A stretch of 64,000 bases of DNA. Origin: Epiperipatus broadwayi. Taxonomy: Eukaryota; Onychophora; Udeonychophora; Euonychophora; Peripatidae. The position numbers were made by a program, and so were the translations under genes. Where the stretch lies: positions 5,501,092 to 5,565,091 of the forward strand of contig JAQFVV010000020.1 in NCBI GenBank assembly GCA_028023455.1, in the 5' to 3' direction. Below the pieces are notes generated by a model. It had not been told where the DNA came from, did not search any database, and saw only the letters and a list, made by a program, of their open reading frames with translations. How positions within the stretch are numbered: the stretch's first letter is position 1; each line of letters opens with the position of its first letter. Below, in pieces: positions 47,566-59,383 of the stretch.

Positions 47566-48753
47566 ATATTTCTACCTTGCTATCCTCTATGGATAAACAA
47601 CAAAAGCGAGCCCAATTATATAAGTTGCCTGCATAACAGTGGATAAGAGTCACCCCTAGGGTCCAAATTGTTCATATATAAGCACCAAGTAAGTAACTGA
47701 GGTAGGAGCCCAATATGTTTGAATAACCTATCTGATTTTCAAACTTCCATGTATACTCCAAATTAATTATTTCACTAGCAAGCTTCTCAGTTCAAATGAT
47801 CTGCACATTTTATATGTAGATGTAAGTTCTTAATAGTCCCACCAAATCCTTAATGAACTTAGTTTAACTTGCTGATGGAAAATCATGTGTAATGCTAACT
47901 CAATCCATTCCAATCGTTGTAAACTAATTATTCATGAATTTATTTACAAATATCAGAAGCTCCGGTTGGACAAATCATGATTTACATATCTTTTAGAATT
48001 GACAATTATGCCCAAATATTAATCATTTGTTTTAGATAATCAGCAATATTAATGCTATACTATGTGATATATGTTTCCAGTTATTACACATAAACCTCAT
48101 TCTTTTGGCAAACCAGTATGGGAGTTGAATACCATTTGGCACATTACATTGTCATAGATATCAATCTTTCACAAGGCATGAATGTTATTAGATTTACATG
48201 AATTAAATCCTTGGCTAAGTAATAATTGATTAAACTTGTCTAATTGTATAATGCATAATGGTATTAAATTAACAATATTTAAATCATCAACTTAAGGTAC
48301 TCTATATGATCTTATGTTAGCCATTATCAATTATAATAATCTTGTTAAAATTTATCTTATCCCCATTATCTTTCTTGCCTTACTCCAATCCAATTAAACC
48401 CATCAGTTAATGAATTTATTTTTTATGATGTTTATGATATTTATTTTATCAATTTTTTTTATTAGATTTATTTTATTGTTTATTTCTCAATCCATTAAGG
48501 ATCTGCATAGGGTAATTAAATTTAATAGAATATTATGCTTCCCCTGGTTCATTGGGACCTGGATAAAATGGAACTTAAATGTATCATTGAAAGTGTTGTT
48601 CATGGGGTATTAATCCACAGAGTATGGGTACATAGGTTGGCGCTTGATCCGACATGGTCTCTGTATCCATTTTCGATCAGGTTTAGCATATTTTACTCAG
48701 GCTCTGGGTTTTGTTAGGTGAATATATGATTTGTTAGGTGTATATATATATAT
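47566..48753. other. Intergenic DNA left of the Ty3 element
   Basis: No gene recognised. A (TA)n tract at 48741-48753 is the insertion target of the Ty3 element. Confidence 0.5.
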
Positions 48754-49518
48754 TGTACCGAGACAAAGTCGGTACAGGTATATACGCACACACACGAGCA
48801 ATGTAAACACTCTATATTTTTTTCTTCTTTCACTTTCAACTTATGATAAAAAATAGATATAGTTTTCTTTCAATGCGTTATAAAATACATTGTAAAATAA
48901 AATGTTAATATTTCTGATTAAATAGTTTAAGGCTTTCATATAATCTACTATAATAATATTCTCTAAAAAAAAATAAAATATAAAGTATTACTAATATGCC
49001 ATTTTAAATCTCAATAAGTGATTTCTACTTGTATATGCCGTGGGGGTAATTAAAAGGGGTTTATTTTAAATTATAACTGTAGTGAAAGTTAAAAGCTTAT
49101 AGAAGTGATTTTGAGACAGATTAAATGCTCGACTTTTAAACTAATGTAATTTAAATTGTTCTCTTAAAACACGCACACATGTATGCATAAAAGGTGTGAA
49201 TAAGTATGAATTTTTCTAACTGAGATTGCAACATGAGATTGCCTAAACCTAAGATTGCCTCAAGCATATGGATTGAGTGGACATTACGTAGGACACGGAC
49301 CCCAACGACAACTAAAAGAATATTGAACTCTGGGTGGAGATTCGATCCTCAGATAATAACCAACCCATATAAATATGAATCTAAATCGAAAAGAAAAAAT
49401 TTAATTTATGCTTATGCTTATAGTTTTTTCCTAGATCCCTCCGGAAGCTACAACTAGAACTTTTTTTTTTTTTTTGCTATCCGTTTATCCAATATGATCA
49501 CTGTGAAATTAACATTTA

Positions 49519-49572
49519 GAGCGTCGATCGTCAGGATGGGCTAGGAAACCCTTCAGTGATTGATCGACGCTC
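49519..49572. other. LTR stem-loop 1
   Basis: Perfect 11-bp stem GAGCGTCGATC/GATCGACGCTC around a 32-nt loop. Present again in the 3' LTR at about 56887-56940. Role unknown. Confidence 0.7.
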
Positions 49573-50385
49573 CGCCACCAGAACATCTCCACAGCTATGA
49601 ATGATCAACAACAGTACCGTCCGAACATAGTGCTCCAATCAGTCTAAGGACGTTGTTCCGTTTAATATACATGAATCGTCCAAACATACTACGCTGAACT
49701 TATATGAAATGAATAACCACGTATTATGGAAACATCATCTATCAGGTTCGAACCCTCACCAAATTAGAAGCAGCAGAAGACTACGCAAAATCCTAGGTAA
49801 ACATTTTTTTTTATAATGCTTCCATTCACTCTTTACGTAAACTTAAAAGGCAATCTCATAATTAATTAAATTCGACTTTCGTAAATCAAATATAAAATGA
49901 TCCGTAATCTCTCATATTTAAATCTTATTATTTTAATTTCAACTTTCGTAAATAAAAATATCAGATGCTACATAGTTCCTCATATTTAAATCTTAGGACT
50001 TTTCCAGTTATGAACTTTGATCCTAATTATTATTTTCTTTCGCAGATAAACTATAACACACACCTATTTTCAAAATGTAAAAAGAGGAAATATATTTTAT
50101 CAGCCATGTTTATTATGCATAATATGTTCTTTTCTGTGCGAGTGCGAGAATGCGCGTATGTGCGTGTAAATAAAGTTATTAATCAATGTTTCATTTTTTA
50201 TAATCAATAAATTTTTTTTTAATTTAAACTAGTCGAGCATTCCTCAAATCATTTCTATAATTAAATATATTTTTTTTTTGAAGTTATTATTATTGTTAGC
50301 ATTTATTCATACAATTAATTATTTTACTTTTAAATTTGTCTTCCTTATATTTTTCTTTTGTTTTTATTTTTTTAAATTTCATTCA

Positions 50386-50415
50386 TAAACATCGTGCCGT
50401 AAGTCACGATGTTTA
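50386..50415. other. LTR stem-loop 2
   Basis: Perfect 11-bp stem TAAACATCGTG/CACGATGTTTA with an 8-nt loop (CCGTAAGT). Also present in the 3' LTR (about 57761-57790). Role unknown. Confidence 0.75.
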
Positions 50416-50998
50416 CTTATTATGTAGTTAACATAGATTTAAGAGTTGGGAGGGCCTATTATTAATAAATATAAGTAAATGTCAATAGAGCTAGTATAAA
50501 TAAATTTATTGGACTGTATGATAAAGGGGGGATGATATTATAAACGTCTAAGTTGTTTATTCTAATGATGCCTCAACCGAACATTCGTATTAGTTATAAA
50601 TAACCAATGATCCCGTCCAATGCGGGGACCGATCTGTCAATCAACCGATCTTCTTATCCATTGGTTAATATTGTGTCATTTGCCAGAATAATAGTCTTGA
50701 AGGCAATTTCATCGTGACCCTGAGTGACCCCTATTGGTCCATGCTGGGAGTTCGAGCTTATGGGCAGGGATTAGACTTCAAAATCGTTTTGATATGACGT
50801 AAGGTGATGCGAGAAATTAAATTGTAAATCAAATCATCGTATCTGGTGCCCTCTTGTGTTGATAATGAACAACTATTGATATAAGAAAAAATAAATAAAT
50901 CTTTACGCTGTATCATGTTTGTTTTGGAGCTCACAATTCCTTTTAGGAACGGTTTAATAGGGAACCGGTGCAAGGTTTAATAGGGGACGGTAGATAAA

Positions 50999-51017
50999 TG
51001 GCGCTTCCAAACGTGAG
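50999..51017 (+). promoter_or_regulatory. Primer binding site
   Basis: TGGCGCTTCCAAACGTGAG begins six bases after the 5' LTR. The TGG start fits pairing to a tRNA 3' end. The tRNA is not identified. Confidence 0.65.
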
Positions 51018-51365
51018 GCTAATATAAATAATGTTTCGGAGAGAAGCAAATCAAGACATTAGCCAAAAGCGGCCGAACCTCGTGAAAGACGCAAAACTGA
51101 AAAGAAGAAAAAATCTTTTTTTTTTTTCACGTAAATGAAAGTTTGGACGAATAGAAAGGGAAGGAAAAGGGAGAAAAAGGAAATAGCAAACGGAACAAAA
51201 TACAGCGATTCACAATATCGCAAATCTTTTAATAAAACACTTGGAGCCGGAGCGAAATAAATAAAAAAAAAAAACATAGCGGGAGATGGGGGCGCGGACG
51301 TCGATTAATCACTTCTTATCATAAATAAAAAAAAAATTTTTTTTTGTTCCTTTATTAAATCATAA

Positions 51366-52361
51366 ATGGACAGCAATAACGATAATATGTGGGAAAGTGA
51401 AATAGGAAAAATAGTACAAACATTTAAGGGAAAGAGAAATGAGGACCCAAATGAACACATAGAGAGCCTAGAGAGATTATTCGCTTACAAAACACTTAAT
51501 GAAGAAGGTAAAATAGCCATAGCAGTCAGCCACATACGAGAAGGGGCTCTAGATTGGTGGAAATCGATACAACAAAAACCGAAGACATTTAGGCAGTATG
51601 AAGAAATGATAAAGGAGAGCTATTGGGGGAAAGCAAGACAAATGAGAGCCTTACGTGAAATAGAAAATGAGGAATGGAAAACAGGAGAAACGATGGAAGG
51701 ATTTTTTCGTAGGAGAATGGCACAGCTAAGACAAATAAACTTAGGCGCACCATCTGAGGAATGGTTGATCAGAATAGCACAAAGGGGATTACCCGCATGG
51801 GCAAAACGATTTTTGACAGGGATAGATAACATGGACAAGGTAATAAGGAGGTTAGAAGAGATAAAGGATGAAAATGAGGAAGAGGGAGAAAGTCAAATAG
51901 CCAATATAGGAAAGATCATAAAGGAAGAGGGAGGAAGTAGAAGTGGACCTCAATGCCCTAAAATAGAGGTTAAAATAGGGGAAACGAAAACTCACGCACT
52001 ACTCGACTCAGGGAGTCAAGTATCAGTTCTGTCACAAGAAACATTCAGCAAACTTACCCAAGAAGAACCAAACCTCAAAACACTACCGCTTAAGATAATG
52101 CGCATAACCTTGGCAAATGGGAAAAGGGCCCAAGCGGAAGCAGTACAGGCATGGGTAGACATAAAAATAGCAGGAAACCAGCATAACCAAATCATGCTGG
52201 TAATGCAGGGATTAATACATGATGTTATATTAGGATCCGATTTTATGGGAAAATACAAATGTAGCATCGACTACGAAACAGAACAAGCCCGGATCTCAGG
52301 AAAGATGGTACCTTTTATAGAACAAGATCAAACAAAAAAACATGGAACAGGCCGTACATAG
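51366..52361 (+). CDS. Gag-protease polyprotein (Ty3/gypsy)
   Basis: 331 residues from ATG at 51366. Residues ~20-150 are the retrotransposon Gag capsid region (HIESLERLFAYKTLNEEGKI, ALDWWKSIQ, ETMEGFFRRRMAQLRQ). After a charged linker, residues ~205-300 are an aspartic protease: ALLDSGSQVSVLS has the catalytic DSG, and HDVILGSDFM is the second block. No CCHC knuckle lies between them, which is unusual for this group. The next pol ORF overlaps the end by 20 nt in the +1 frame, at an A7 run. Confidence 0.85.
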   Translation: MDSNNDNMWESEIGKIVQTFKGKRNEDPNEHIESLERLFAYKTLNEEGKIAIAVSHIREGALDWWKSIQQKPKTFRQYEEMIKESYWGKARQMRALREIENEEWKTGETMEGFFRRRMAQLRQINLGAPSEEWLIRIAQRGLPAWAKRFLTGIDNMDKVIRRLEEIKDENEEEGESQIANIGKIIKEEGGSRSGPQCPKIEVKIGETKTHALLDSGSQVSVLSQETFSKLTQEEPNLKTLPLKIMRITLANGKRAQAEAVQAWVDIKIAGNQHNQIMLVMQGLIHDVILGSDFMGKYKCSIDYETEQARISGKMVPFIEQDQTKKHGTGRT

Positions 52362-52611
52362 TATGGAGTTAGAAAAGAAAATGGTAACGAAGGAGATCGG
52401 AACAAAGCAAGAGAAAGAAGAGATGGAATTGGGGAATGTCCTTGAGGAATACAAGGATGTATTCTCAGACAGACCTGGAGTCATCAGTGGTTACGAACAC
52501 AGGATAAAGCTCATTCAGGATCAACCGTATCAATCTAGATCATACCCGATCCCCTTTCAATACCGGCCAGAGATAGGCAAACAGATAAATAACATGCTAG
52601 AGGGGGAGTAA
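52342..52611 (+). CDS. Pol N-terminal linker and start of reverse transcriptase
   Basis: 89 residues. EEYKDVFSDRPGVISGYEHRIKL and YQSRSYPIPFQYRPEIGKQI match the typical start of gypsy Pol (Y.DVF....G......H.I......P....YP.P......). It ends by a frame change at a GGGGG run (52602-52606); the reading continues in another frame as GVISKCSSPYNNPIVVAKKK. It would be made by +1 shifting or reinitiation after the Gag-protease ORF. Confidence 0.7.
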   Translation: MEQAVHSMELEKKMVTKEIGTKQEKEEMELGNVLEEYKDVFSDRPGVISGYEHRIKLIQDQPYQSRSYPIPFQYRPEIGKQINNMLEGE

Positions 52612-52790
52612 TCTCAAAATGCTCCTCACCATATAACAACCCAATTGTTGTAGCAAAGAAAAAGGATGGTTCAGTACGATTGTGTCTGGACGTGAGGCTT
52701 CTCAACAAAATCACAATCGTGGACACAAATGCTCCGCCCCCCATGAGCGAATTAATAAATCGGTTCAATGGGAAAGGTGTTTTTCTACTC
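52608..52790 (+). pseudogene. Reverse transcriptase segment between two frameshifts
   Basis: The reading in the third frame gives SPYNNPIVVAKKKDGSVRLC and LDVRLLNKITIVDTNAPPP, the first reverse transcriptase blocks (S.YASP...V.KKDGS.R.C.DYR.LN). It is lost again at a TTTTT run near 52780-52786. Both shifts are at homopolymers, so they may be sequencing or assembly slips and not real mutations. Confidence 0.7.
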
Positions 52791-54264
52791 TAGACATGAC
52801 CATCAGCTACTGGCAGATTAGCCTACACCCAGATGACCGCCAGTACACGGCATTCCGATATAATGGCATCACCTATCAGTTCAACCGGATACCATTTGGT
52901 CTGAAAAATAGCGGAGCAGGCTTGATACAATGCCTTGATAGAGTGCTGTCAGAGGAGGTGAAGGGGTTTAGCACTACGTATGTTGATGACATCATCATTG
53001 CATCTGAGGATAATAAAGAGCATATTAAATGCCTTCGAAAATTATTTCAAGAATGTCGAGAGAAAGGAATCAAAATAAACCTGGGAAAAAGCAGGCTCAT
53101 GACATCCGAGGTGAAGTTTTTAGGGCATATTATCAGTAAAGAGGGGGTATCACCTAATCCTGAAAAAATACAAGCCATACAAGAATTTCCAGAGCCCAAA
53201 AAGAAGCGTGACGTCAAGGCTTTCCTCGGACTGTGTAATTTCTTTAAACAATACTATCCAAATTTTTCAGAAGGGATAGAACCACTGCTCAGACTTCTGA
53301 GGAAAGAAACACCATGGGCATGGAGAGAAGAACAGGAGGCTAGCTTCCGCCAAATAAAGGAAGGGTTTTTAAGACACGTAGTGTTGGCACATCCAGACTT
53401 TGGACGTACATTTTATGCACAAACGGACAGCAGTGGGATAGGAATGGGGGCAATGATGTTTCAAAAGGATAGCAAGGGGCAGAGCAAAGCAATCGCCTTC
53501 ATAAGTAGACTTTTCATGAAGGCCGAGCAGAACTACACAGTCACAGAGAGAGAGGCCTTGGCCATCATATGGGCTTTCAAGAAACTGAGGCAATACCTGG
53601 TAGGATCAAGAGTGGTGGTCGTGACCGACCACCGAAGCTTAGAGTTTCTGAACAGGAGTTTTCTGACAAATAGCCGCCTAATAAGGTGGAGCCTCGCCCT
53701 TCAGGAATTTGATTATACGGTAGAATACTGTAAGGGGAGGGACAATATAATAGCAGATACCCTTAGCCAATATCCCATAGGACGAGGCCTTGAGGAAAAC
53801 GAGGGGCCATACATAGCGATGACACGAGCCCAAAGCAGGGAGCATTATAGCCTTCAAAAAATTAAGGAAGCACAACAGGAAGATAGAGAGTGTAGACAGG
53901 TCATGGATTTTGGCAGGTACCACGTGATACCAAATAGTCGAGGAAATACATTATGGGCCCATCGAAAGAAATGCGTTGTCAGAAATGGACTTCTTCAACG
54001 ACAAACAAGAAATGGGCAGAATTATCGGGTGATAATACCGAGAGCAATGCGACAGAATATTATAGCCCAGGTACATGATGAGAGAGGACATTTCAGGGGC
54101 AACAAGACCGCCGGATGGATTGAACAATGGTTCTACTGGCCAAATCTCCACTGGGATGTGACACAAGAAATAAAGAAATGTATGACATGTGCCAAAACAA
54201 AGCCAATGAATAGATCGAATGAGGGAGTATCGACACCCATCCTCGTGTATGAGCCAAATGACAC
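52780..54264 (+). CDS. Pol: reverse transcriptase, RNase H and integrase zinc finger
   Basis: Open frame from about 52780 (STLDMTISYWQI) to the nested insertion at 54265. Reverse transcriptase: FNRIPFGLKNSGAG, then the catalytic YVDD at 52979-52990, then KVKFLGH-like VKFLGHIIS. RNase H: YAQTDSSGIGMG (first Asp), TEREALAIIWA (Glu), TDHRSLEFL (Asp). Integrase N-terminal zinc finger: H-x3-H (HDERGH) and C-x2-C (CMTCAK). The frame opens formally at 52682, but its first ~33 codons are out-of-frame readthrough. It copies the RNA to DNA and begins the integrase. Confidence 0.85.
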
Positions 54265-54374
54265 AATTCAAAATACAGCAAAACTCTCCATATAGTAGTG
54301 CCATCTTGTGCTAACAAGAGCAATCAATGGATGCCAGAAGGCTTGTGCATAAAATCCCTATCTAGTGCCTACTC

Positions 54375-54433
54375 ATCCAATATCCCCAGACTAGTTTCTG
54401 GCTTGTGGCCTTCATCAGTGAGGAGTCTTGGAT
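54375..54433 (-). ncRNA. Hammerhead ribozyme, family A (intact)
   Basis: Minus strand, same structure as the array copies; core CTGATGA, GAAA and GTC all present, stem I fully paired apart from the internal loop. Confidence 0.83.
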
Positions 54434-55002
54434 TGGAGAGCACTGCACCTAGATCTTAGGATCTAATGCAACCCTCCAGCACCCACCTTTTTACTCTATT
54501 TAACTACAAAACTATGAGATTGAAATTGAAAACACTATTAATATTTTCAACCCAAGCTCAATAGCTTATATAGTCATATGGGTCTGAACTCAATTCAGTA
54601 CCCATACATTTTGGTGTCTTTGGCTCTTTAACAACCATAGCCACCACTATCCTATTAGACAGGATTGGTATTAAACCACTCAACATCACATGATCACTAT
54701 CTCATACTAGCACAATAATTGTTATTAAACAATTCAAAATACAGCAAAACTCTCCATATAGTAGTGCCATCTTGTGCCTAATAGGATAGTGGTGGCTATG
54801 GTTGTTAAAGAGCCAAAGACACCAAAATGTATGGGTACTGAATTGAGTTCAGACCCATATGACTATATAAGCTATTGAGCTTGGGTTGAAAATATTAATA
54901 GTGTTTTCAATTTCAATCTCATAGTTTTGTAGTTAAATAGAGTTAAAAGGTGGGTGCTGGAGGGTTGCATTAGATCCTAAGATCTAGGTGCAGTGCTCTC
55001 CA

Positions 55003-55061
55003 ATCCAAGACTCCTCACTGATGAAGGTCACAAGCCAGAAACTAGTCTGGGGATATTGGAT
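55003..55061 (+). ncRNA. Hammerhead ribozyme, family A (intact core)
   Basis: Plus strand; stem II has GGT in place of GGC, which keeps pairing as U-G. Core and triplet intact. Confidence 0.82.
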
Positions 55062-55229
55062 GAGTAGGCACTAGATAGGGATTTTATGCACAAGCCTTCT
55101 GGCATCCATTGATTGCTCTTGTTAGCACAAGATGGCACTACTATATGGAGAGTTTTGCTGTATTTTGAATTGTTTAATAACAATTATTGTGCTAGTATGA
55201 GATAGTGATCATGTGATGCCAAATGACAC

Positions 55230-56061
55230 ACTAGCTATTGATTTTTACGGGCCACTGCCGATGTCAAATAGGAGGAGGTATCTGCTGGTGGCATATGACT
55301 TATACTCTAAATTGGTATCAGCCTTTCCGATCAGTCAAGCAAATGCAAAGCAGGCGATTCGAGTTCTGGAAAATCGGCAATTTAGGGAAGTGGGAAAACC
55401 AAAAAGAATCTTGTCAGACAATGGAACTTCATTCGTATCCAAAGAATGGGCACAATGGACAAAAAAAAATAATATTAAGCATGCCTTCACGTCTATTCGA
55501 AATCCTCAAGCCAATCCATGCGAGAGAGTGATGCGGGAACTGGGTCGACTTTTCAGAATATATGTGCATGGAAACCATAAGGCGTGGGTAAAGGAAACGC
55601 CCCGGGTTGTGAGCATGATAAACGAAACCCGGAATGAGTCAACTGGTTTTGAACCCGACCACCTTCACTTTGGGAGAAGGAGGCCATACCCATATGCCCA
55701 AGGACCCTGGCCTCAGAGGGAGAAAATAAATCGGACAAGGGATGCCCAAGAAGCTAAACGGCAACTACAGAAAATGAGCCAAGTTCGAAAAAAAAGACAG
55801 GGAATCGTGGTAGAAATATTCAAGGAAGGAGACAGAGTCATGGTACGGACAAACCCGGTCAGTCGGCCAGAACAGGCCATTTATAAAAAAATTCAACCCT
55901 TATATGAGGGACCTTATGTCATAGGACGCGCATACGGGAACAATGCCTTCATATTGTATGAAGGGACCCGGAGGATTGGGACATATAATGCCCGGGCCTT
56001 GAAATTAGTAAATGAAGTTCGAACCCCTCACCATGCAGAGGGAAAGCGGGGTCAAAAATAA
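55230..56061 (+). CDS. Pol: integrase catalytic core and C-terminal domain
   Basis: Continues the integrase after the nested insertion. LAIDFYGPLP has the first catalytic Asp, ILSDNGTSFVS the second, and NPCERVMRELG the Glu, spaced as in the D,D-35-E core. The C-terminal GDRVMVRTNPVS and PLYEGPYVIGRA correspond to the GPY/F-type domain. Stop TAA at 56059-56061. The ATG-like start at 55213 lies in the insert's edge and is not a real start. Confidence 0.85.
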
Positions 56062-56116
56062 GGAATTTTATTGTGAAAATTAAAATGCCAAGCCTCGCAT
56101 TTTAATTTTAGACGGA

Positions 56117-56127
56117 TCGCGGGGATA
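56117..56127 (+). promoter_or_regulatory. Polypurine tract
   Basis: A short purine-rich GCGGGGATA tract directly before the 3' LTR; the site for second-strand priming. Confidence 0.55.
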
Positions 56128-58367
56128 TGTACCGAGACAAAGTCGGTACAGGTATATACGCACACACACGAGCAATGTAAACACTCTATATTTTTTTCTT
56201 CTTTCACTTTCAACTTATGATAAAAAATAGATGTAGTTTTCTTTCAATGCGTTATAAAATACATTGTAAAATAAAATGTTAATATTTCTGATTAAATAGT
56301 TTAAGGCTTTCATATAATCTACTATAATAATATTCTCTAAAAAAAATAAAATATAAAGTATTACTAATATGCCATTTTAAATCTCAATAAGTGATTTCTA
56401 CTTGTATATGCCGCGGGGGTAATTAAAAGGGGTTTATTTTAAATTATAACTGTAGTGAAAGTTAAAAGCTTATAGAAGTGATTTTGAGACAGATTAAATG
56501 CTCGACTTTTAAACTAATGTAATTTAAATTGTTCTCTTAAAACACGCACACATGTATGCATAAAAGGTGTGAATAAGTATGAATTTTTCTAACTGAGATT
56601 GCAACATGAGATTGCCTAAACCTAAGATTGCCTCAAGCATATGGATTGAGTGGACATTACGTAGGACACGGACCCCAACGACAACTAAAAGAATATTGAA
56701 CTCTGGGTGGAGATTCGATCCTCAGATAATAACCAACCCATATAAATATGAATCTAAATCGAAAAGAAAATAATTTAATTTATGCTTATAGTTTTTTCCT
56801 AGATCCCTCCGGAAGCTACAACTAGAACTTTTCTTTTTTTTTTGCTATCCGTTTATCCAATATGATCACTGTGAAATTAACATTTAGAGCGTCGATCGTC
56901 AGGATGGGCTAGGAAACCCTTCAGTGATTGATCGACGCTCCACCCCGCCAGAACATCTCCATAGCTATGAATGATCAACAACAGTACCGTCCGAACATAG
57001 TGCTCCAATCAGTCTAAGGACGTTGTTCCGTTTAATATACATGAATCGTCCAAACATACTACGCTGAACTTATATGAAATGAATAACCACGTATTATGGA
57101 AACATCATCTATCAGGTTCGAACCCTCACCAAATTAGAAGCAGCAGAAGACTACGCAAAATCCTAGGTAAACATTTTTTTTTATAATGCTTCCATTCACT
57201 CTTTACGTAAACTTAAAAGGCAATCTCATAATTAATTAAATTCGACTTTCGTATATCAAATATAAAATGATCTGTAATCTCTCATATTTAAATCTTATTA
57301 TTTTAATTTCAACTTTCGTAAATAAAAATATCAGATGCTACATAGTTCCTCATATTTAAATCTTAGGACTTTTCCAGTTATGAACTTTGATCCTAATTAT
57401 TATTTTCTTTCGCAGATAAACTATAACACCCACCTATTTTCAAAATGTATAAAGAGGAAATATATTTTATCAGCCATGTTTATTATACATAATATGTTCT
57501 TTTCTGTGCGAGTGCGAGAATGCGCGTATGTGCGTGTAAATAAAGTTATTAATCAATGTTTCATTTTTTATAATCAATAAATTTTTTTTTTAATTTAAAC
57601 TAGTCGAGCATTCCTCAAATCATTTCTATAATTAAATATTTTTTTTTTTTTGAAGTTATTATTATTGTTAGCATTTATTCATACAATTAATTATTTTACT
57701 TTTAAATTTGTCTTCCTTATATTTTTTCTTTTGTTTTTTTTTTTTTTTAAATTTCATTCATAAACATCGTGCCGTAAGTCACGATGTTTACTTATTATGT
57801 AGTTAACATAGATTTAAGAGTTGGGAGGGCCTATTATTAATAAATATAAGTAAATGTCAATAGAGCTAGTATAAATAAATTTATTGGACTGTATGATAAA
57901 GGGGGGATGATATTATAAACGTCTAAGTTGTTTATTCTAATGATGCCTCAACTGAACATTCGTATTAGTTATAAATAACCAATGATCCCGTCCAATGCGG
58001 GGACCGATCTGTCAATCAACCGATCTTCTTATCCATTGGTTAATATTGTGTCATTTGCCAGAATAATAGTCTTGAAGGCAATTTCATCGCGACCCTGAGT
58101 GACCCCTATTGGTCCATGCTGGGAGTTCGAGCTTATGGGCAGGGATTAGACTTCAAAATCGTTTTGATATGACGTAAGGTGATGCGAGAAATTAAATTGT
58201 AAATCAAATCATCGTATCTGGCGCCCTCTTGTGTTGATAATGAACAACTATTGATATAAGAAAAAATAAATACATCTTTACGCTGTATCATGTTTGTTTT
58301 GGAGCTCACAATTCCTTTTAGGAACGGTTTAATAGGGAACCGGTGCAAGGTTTAATAGGGGACGGTA
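56128..58367 (+). repeat. 3' LTR (2.24 kb)
   Basis: Partner of 48754-50992; near-identical, ending GGGGACGGTA followed by AAATATATATA. Confidence 0.9.
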
Positions 58368-58920
58368 AAATATATATATATATTATTGATTATTTAATGT
58401 TATATAGTTGATAAAGACTACAAGATGTATAGTCGAAAGTATTTCTAAAAATAAGATAATTTGAGTTTTCTCACATAAATTATATATATATATATAGAGA
58501 GAGAAAATAACAGAATAAAAAGTTGCCCTTTAGATTTTAGACAACATTTTATTACTGACATAAAAAAAATGATGATAAATAACTCTTATTAATATCCTTA
58601 AAGTTAGAGCACAATTTGTAATAGGATAAACACCATAGATGTGGGATTCATTTGTAACAAATAAGATATGATAAAACCATAATAAAATGATCCTGTTTAA
58701 TGATGCCCTGCAAATTTCAGAACCATTTATAATAGAATAAGTATGTTCATCGGCTAATCTCTGTTATAATCCCAATCATTTAGATAGCATTTGTAACAGA
58801 TCGAAAATATGCAATGAAATAATAATAACTCTAATAAATGAAAATGATCCCTGAAGTTGGACATCATTTATAACTGAATAAATAGTTAAGATTTTACTTC
58901 ATTAACGCTTAAATAAATTA
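58368..58920. other. AT-rich DNA with a stem/GAAAG motif
   Basis: Around 58408-58442 GACTA-...-TAGTC is followed by GAAAG, preceded by TTGATAA; the same stem-GAAA signature as the palindromes nearby. TA repeats lie on both sides. Otherwise nothing recognised. Confidence 0.4.
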
Positions 58921-59118
58921 ATATATATATTTGCTCTGCGCACAGGTAATGAAGCTATTATTAAATTGTCAAAATTTTTACTGCCAAGCGCTTTTGGGAT
59001 AGTCTACAGTCCCATCACTTTCGGGACAGTCTACAGTCCCGAAAGCGCTTGGCAGTAAAAAAATTTTGACAATTTATTAATAGCTTCATTACCTGTGCGC
59101 AGAGCACATATATATATT
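58921..59118. repeat. Snap-back palindrome
   Basis: Near-perfect ~85-bp arms: the left starts TTGCTCTGCGCACAGGTAAT and the right ends with its complement, flanked by TA repeats. The arms meet at GGGA(T/C)AGTCTACAGTCCC, a hairpin followed by GAAAGCGCTT in the right arm and mirrored on the left. Confidence 0.8.
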
Positions 59119-59383
59119 AATAACTGAATAAAATGTAAATCAAATAATAATAATTTTATAATATCCATAAATAATTATATTATTCATAATAATAAATATA
59201 ATATACTAAATTAAAACATACTATCAATAAATTATCATTCAGTATTTAAAATAATCCTTTGAATAATAACATATCTGTCAACTACACTAAAACAAAGCAG
59301 TGATGATAATTTTTATTATGATATCATGGATTGAAACAGCATTTAGAATAAATAGAAAACAAACAAGATCATCACTTCAGATA

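Larger units (their letters stand above)
48754..50992 (+). repeat. 5' LTR (2.24 kb)
   Basis: Starts TGTACCGAGAC and ends GGGGACGGTA; the ends are imperfect inverted repeats (TACCG/CGGTA). It differs from the 3' LTR only by a few substitutions and small indels, mostly in homopolymers. Open frames inside (for example 49965-50210) are duplicated in the other LTR simply because the LTRs are near-identical. Confidence 0.9.
54253..55229. mobile_element. Retrozyme family A inserted in the Ty3 integrase
   Basis: Flanked by GCCAAATGACAC at 54253-54264 and 55218-55229, a perfect 12-bp duplication. The inserted stretch starts in minus orientation (AATTCAAAATACAGC), holds one full minus unit plus ~55 bp of a second, switches at about 54776 and continues in plus orientation to GATCATGTGAT. 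Removing insert plus one duplication (965 bp) leaves the integrase frame continuous across the site, so the boundaries are exact. Confidence 0.93.
48754..58367 (+). mobile_element. Ty3/gypsy LTR retrotransposon, nearly complete, with nested retrozyme
   Basis: 9.6 kb: 5' LTR 48754-50992, 3' LTR 56128-58367, interior 50993-56127 (5.1 kb, of which 965 bp is a foreign insertion). Order: PBS, Gag-protease ORF, reverse transcriptase, RNase H, integrase (zinc finger, DDE core, C-terminal domain), polypurine tract. This gag-pro-RT-RH-IN order defines the Ty3/gypsy (Metaviridae) type. No envelope-like ORF. It lies in a (TA)n tract, so its target duplication cannot be read. Confidence 0.92.

Noticed and set aside
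51366-56061. Endogenous retrovirus with envelope
   Set aside because: No envelope-like frame between integrase and the polypurine tract; it is a Ty3/gypsy retrotransposon.
49965-57580. Duplicated 81-residue frames (49965-50210, 57335-57580) as a conserved gene pair
   Set aside because: They lie at the same offset in the two near-identical LTRs; identity reflects recent insertion.
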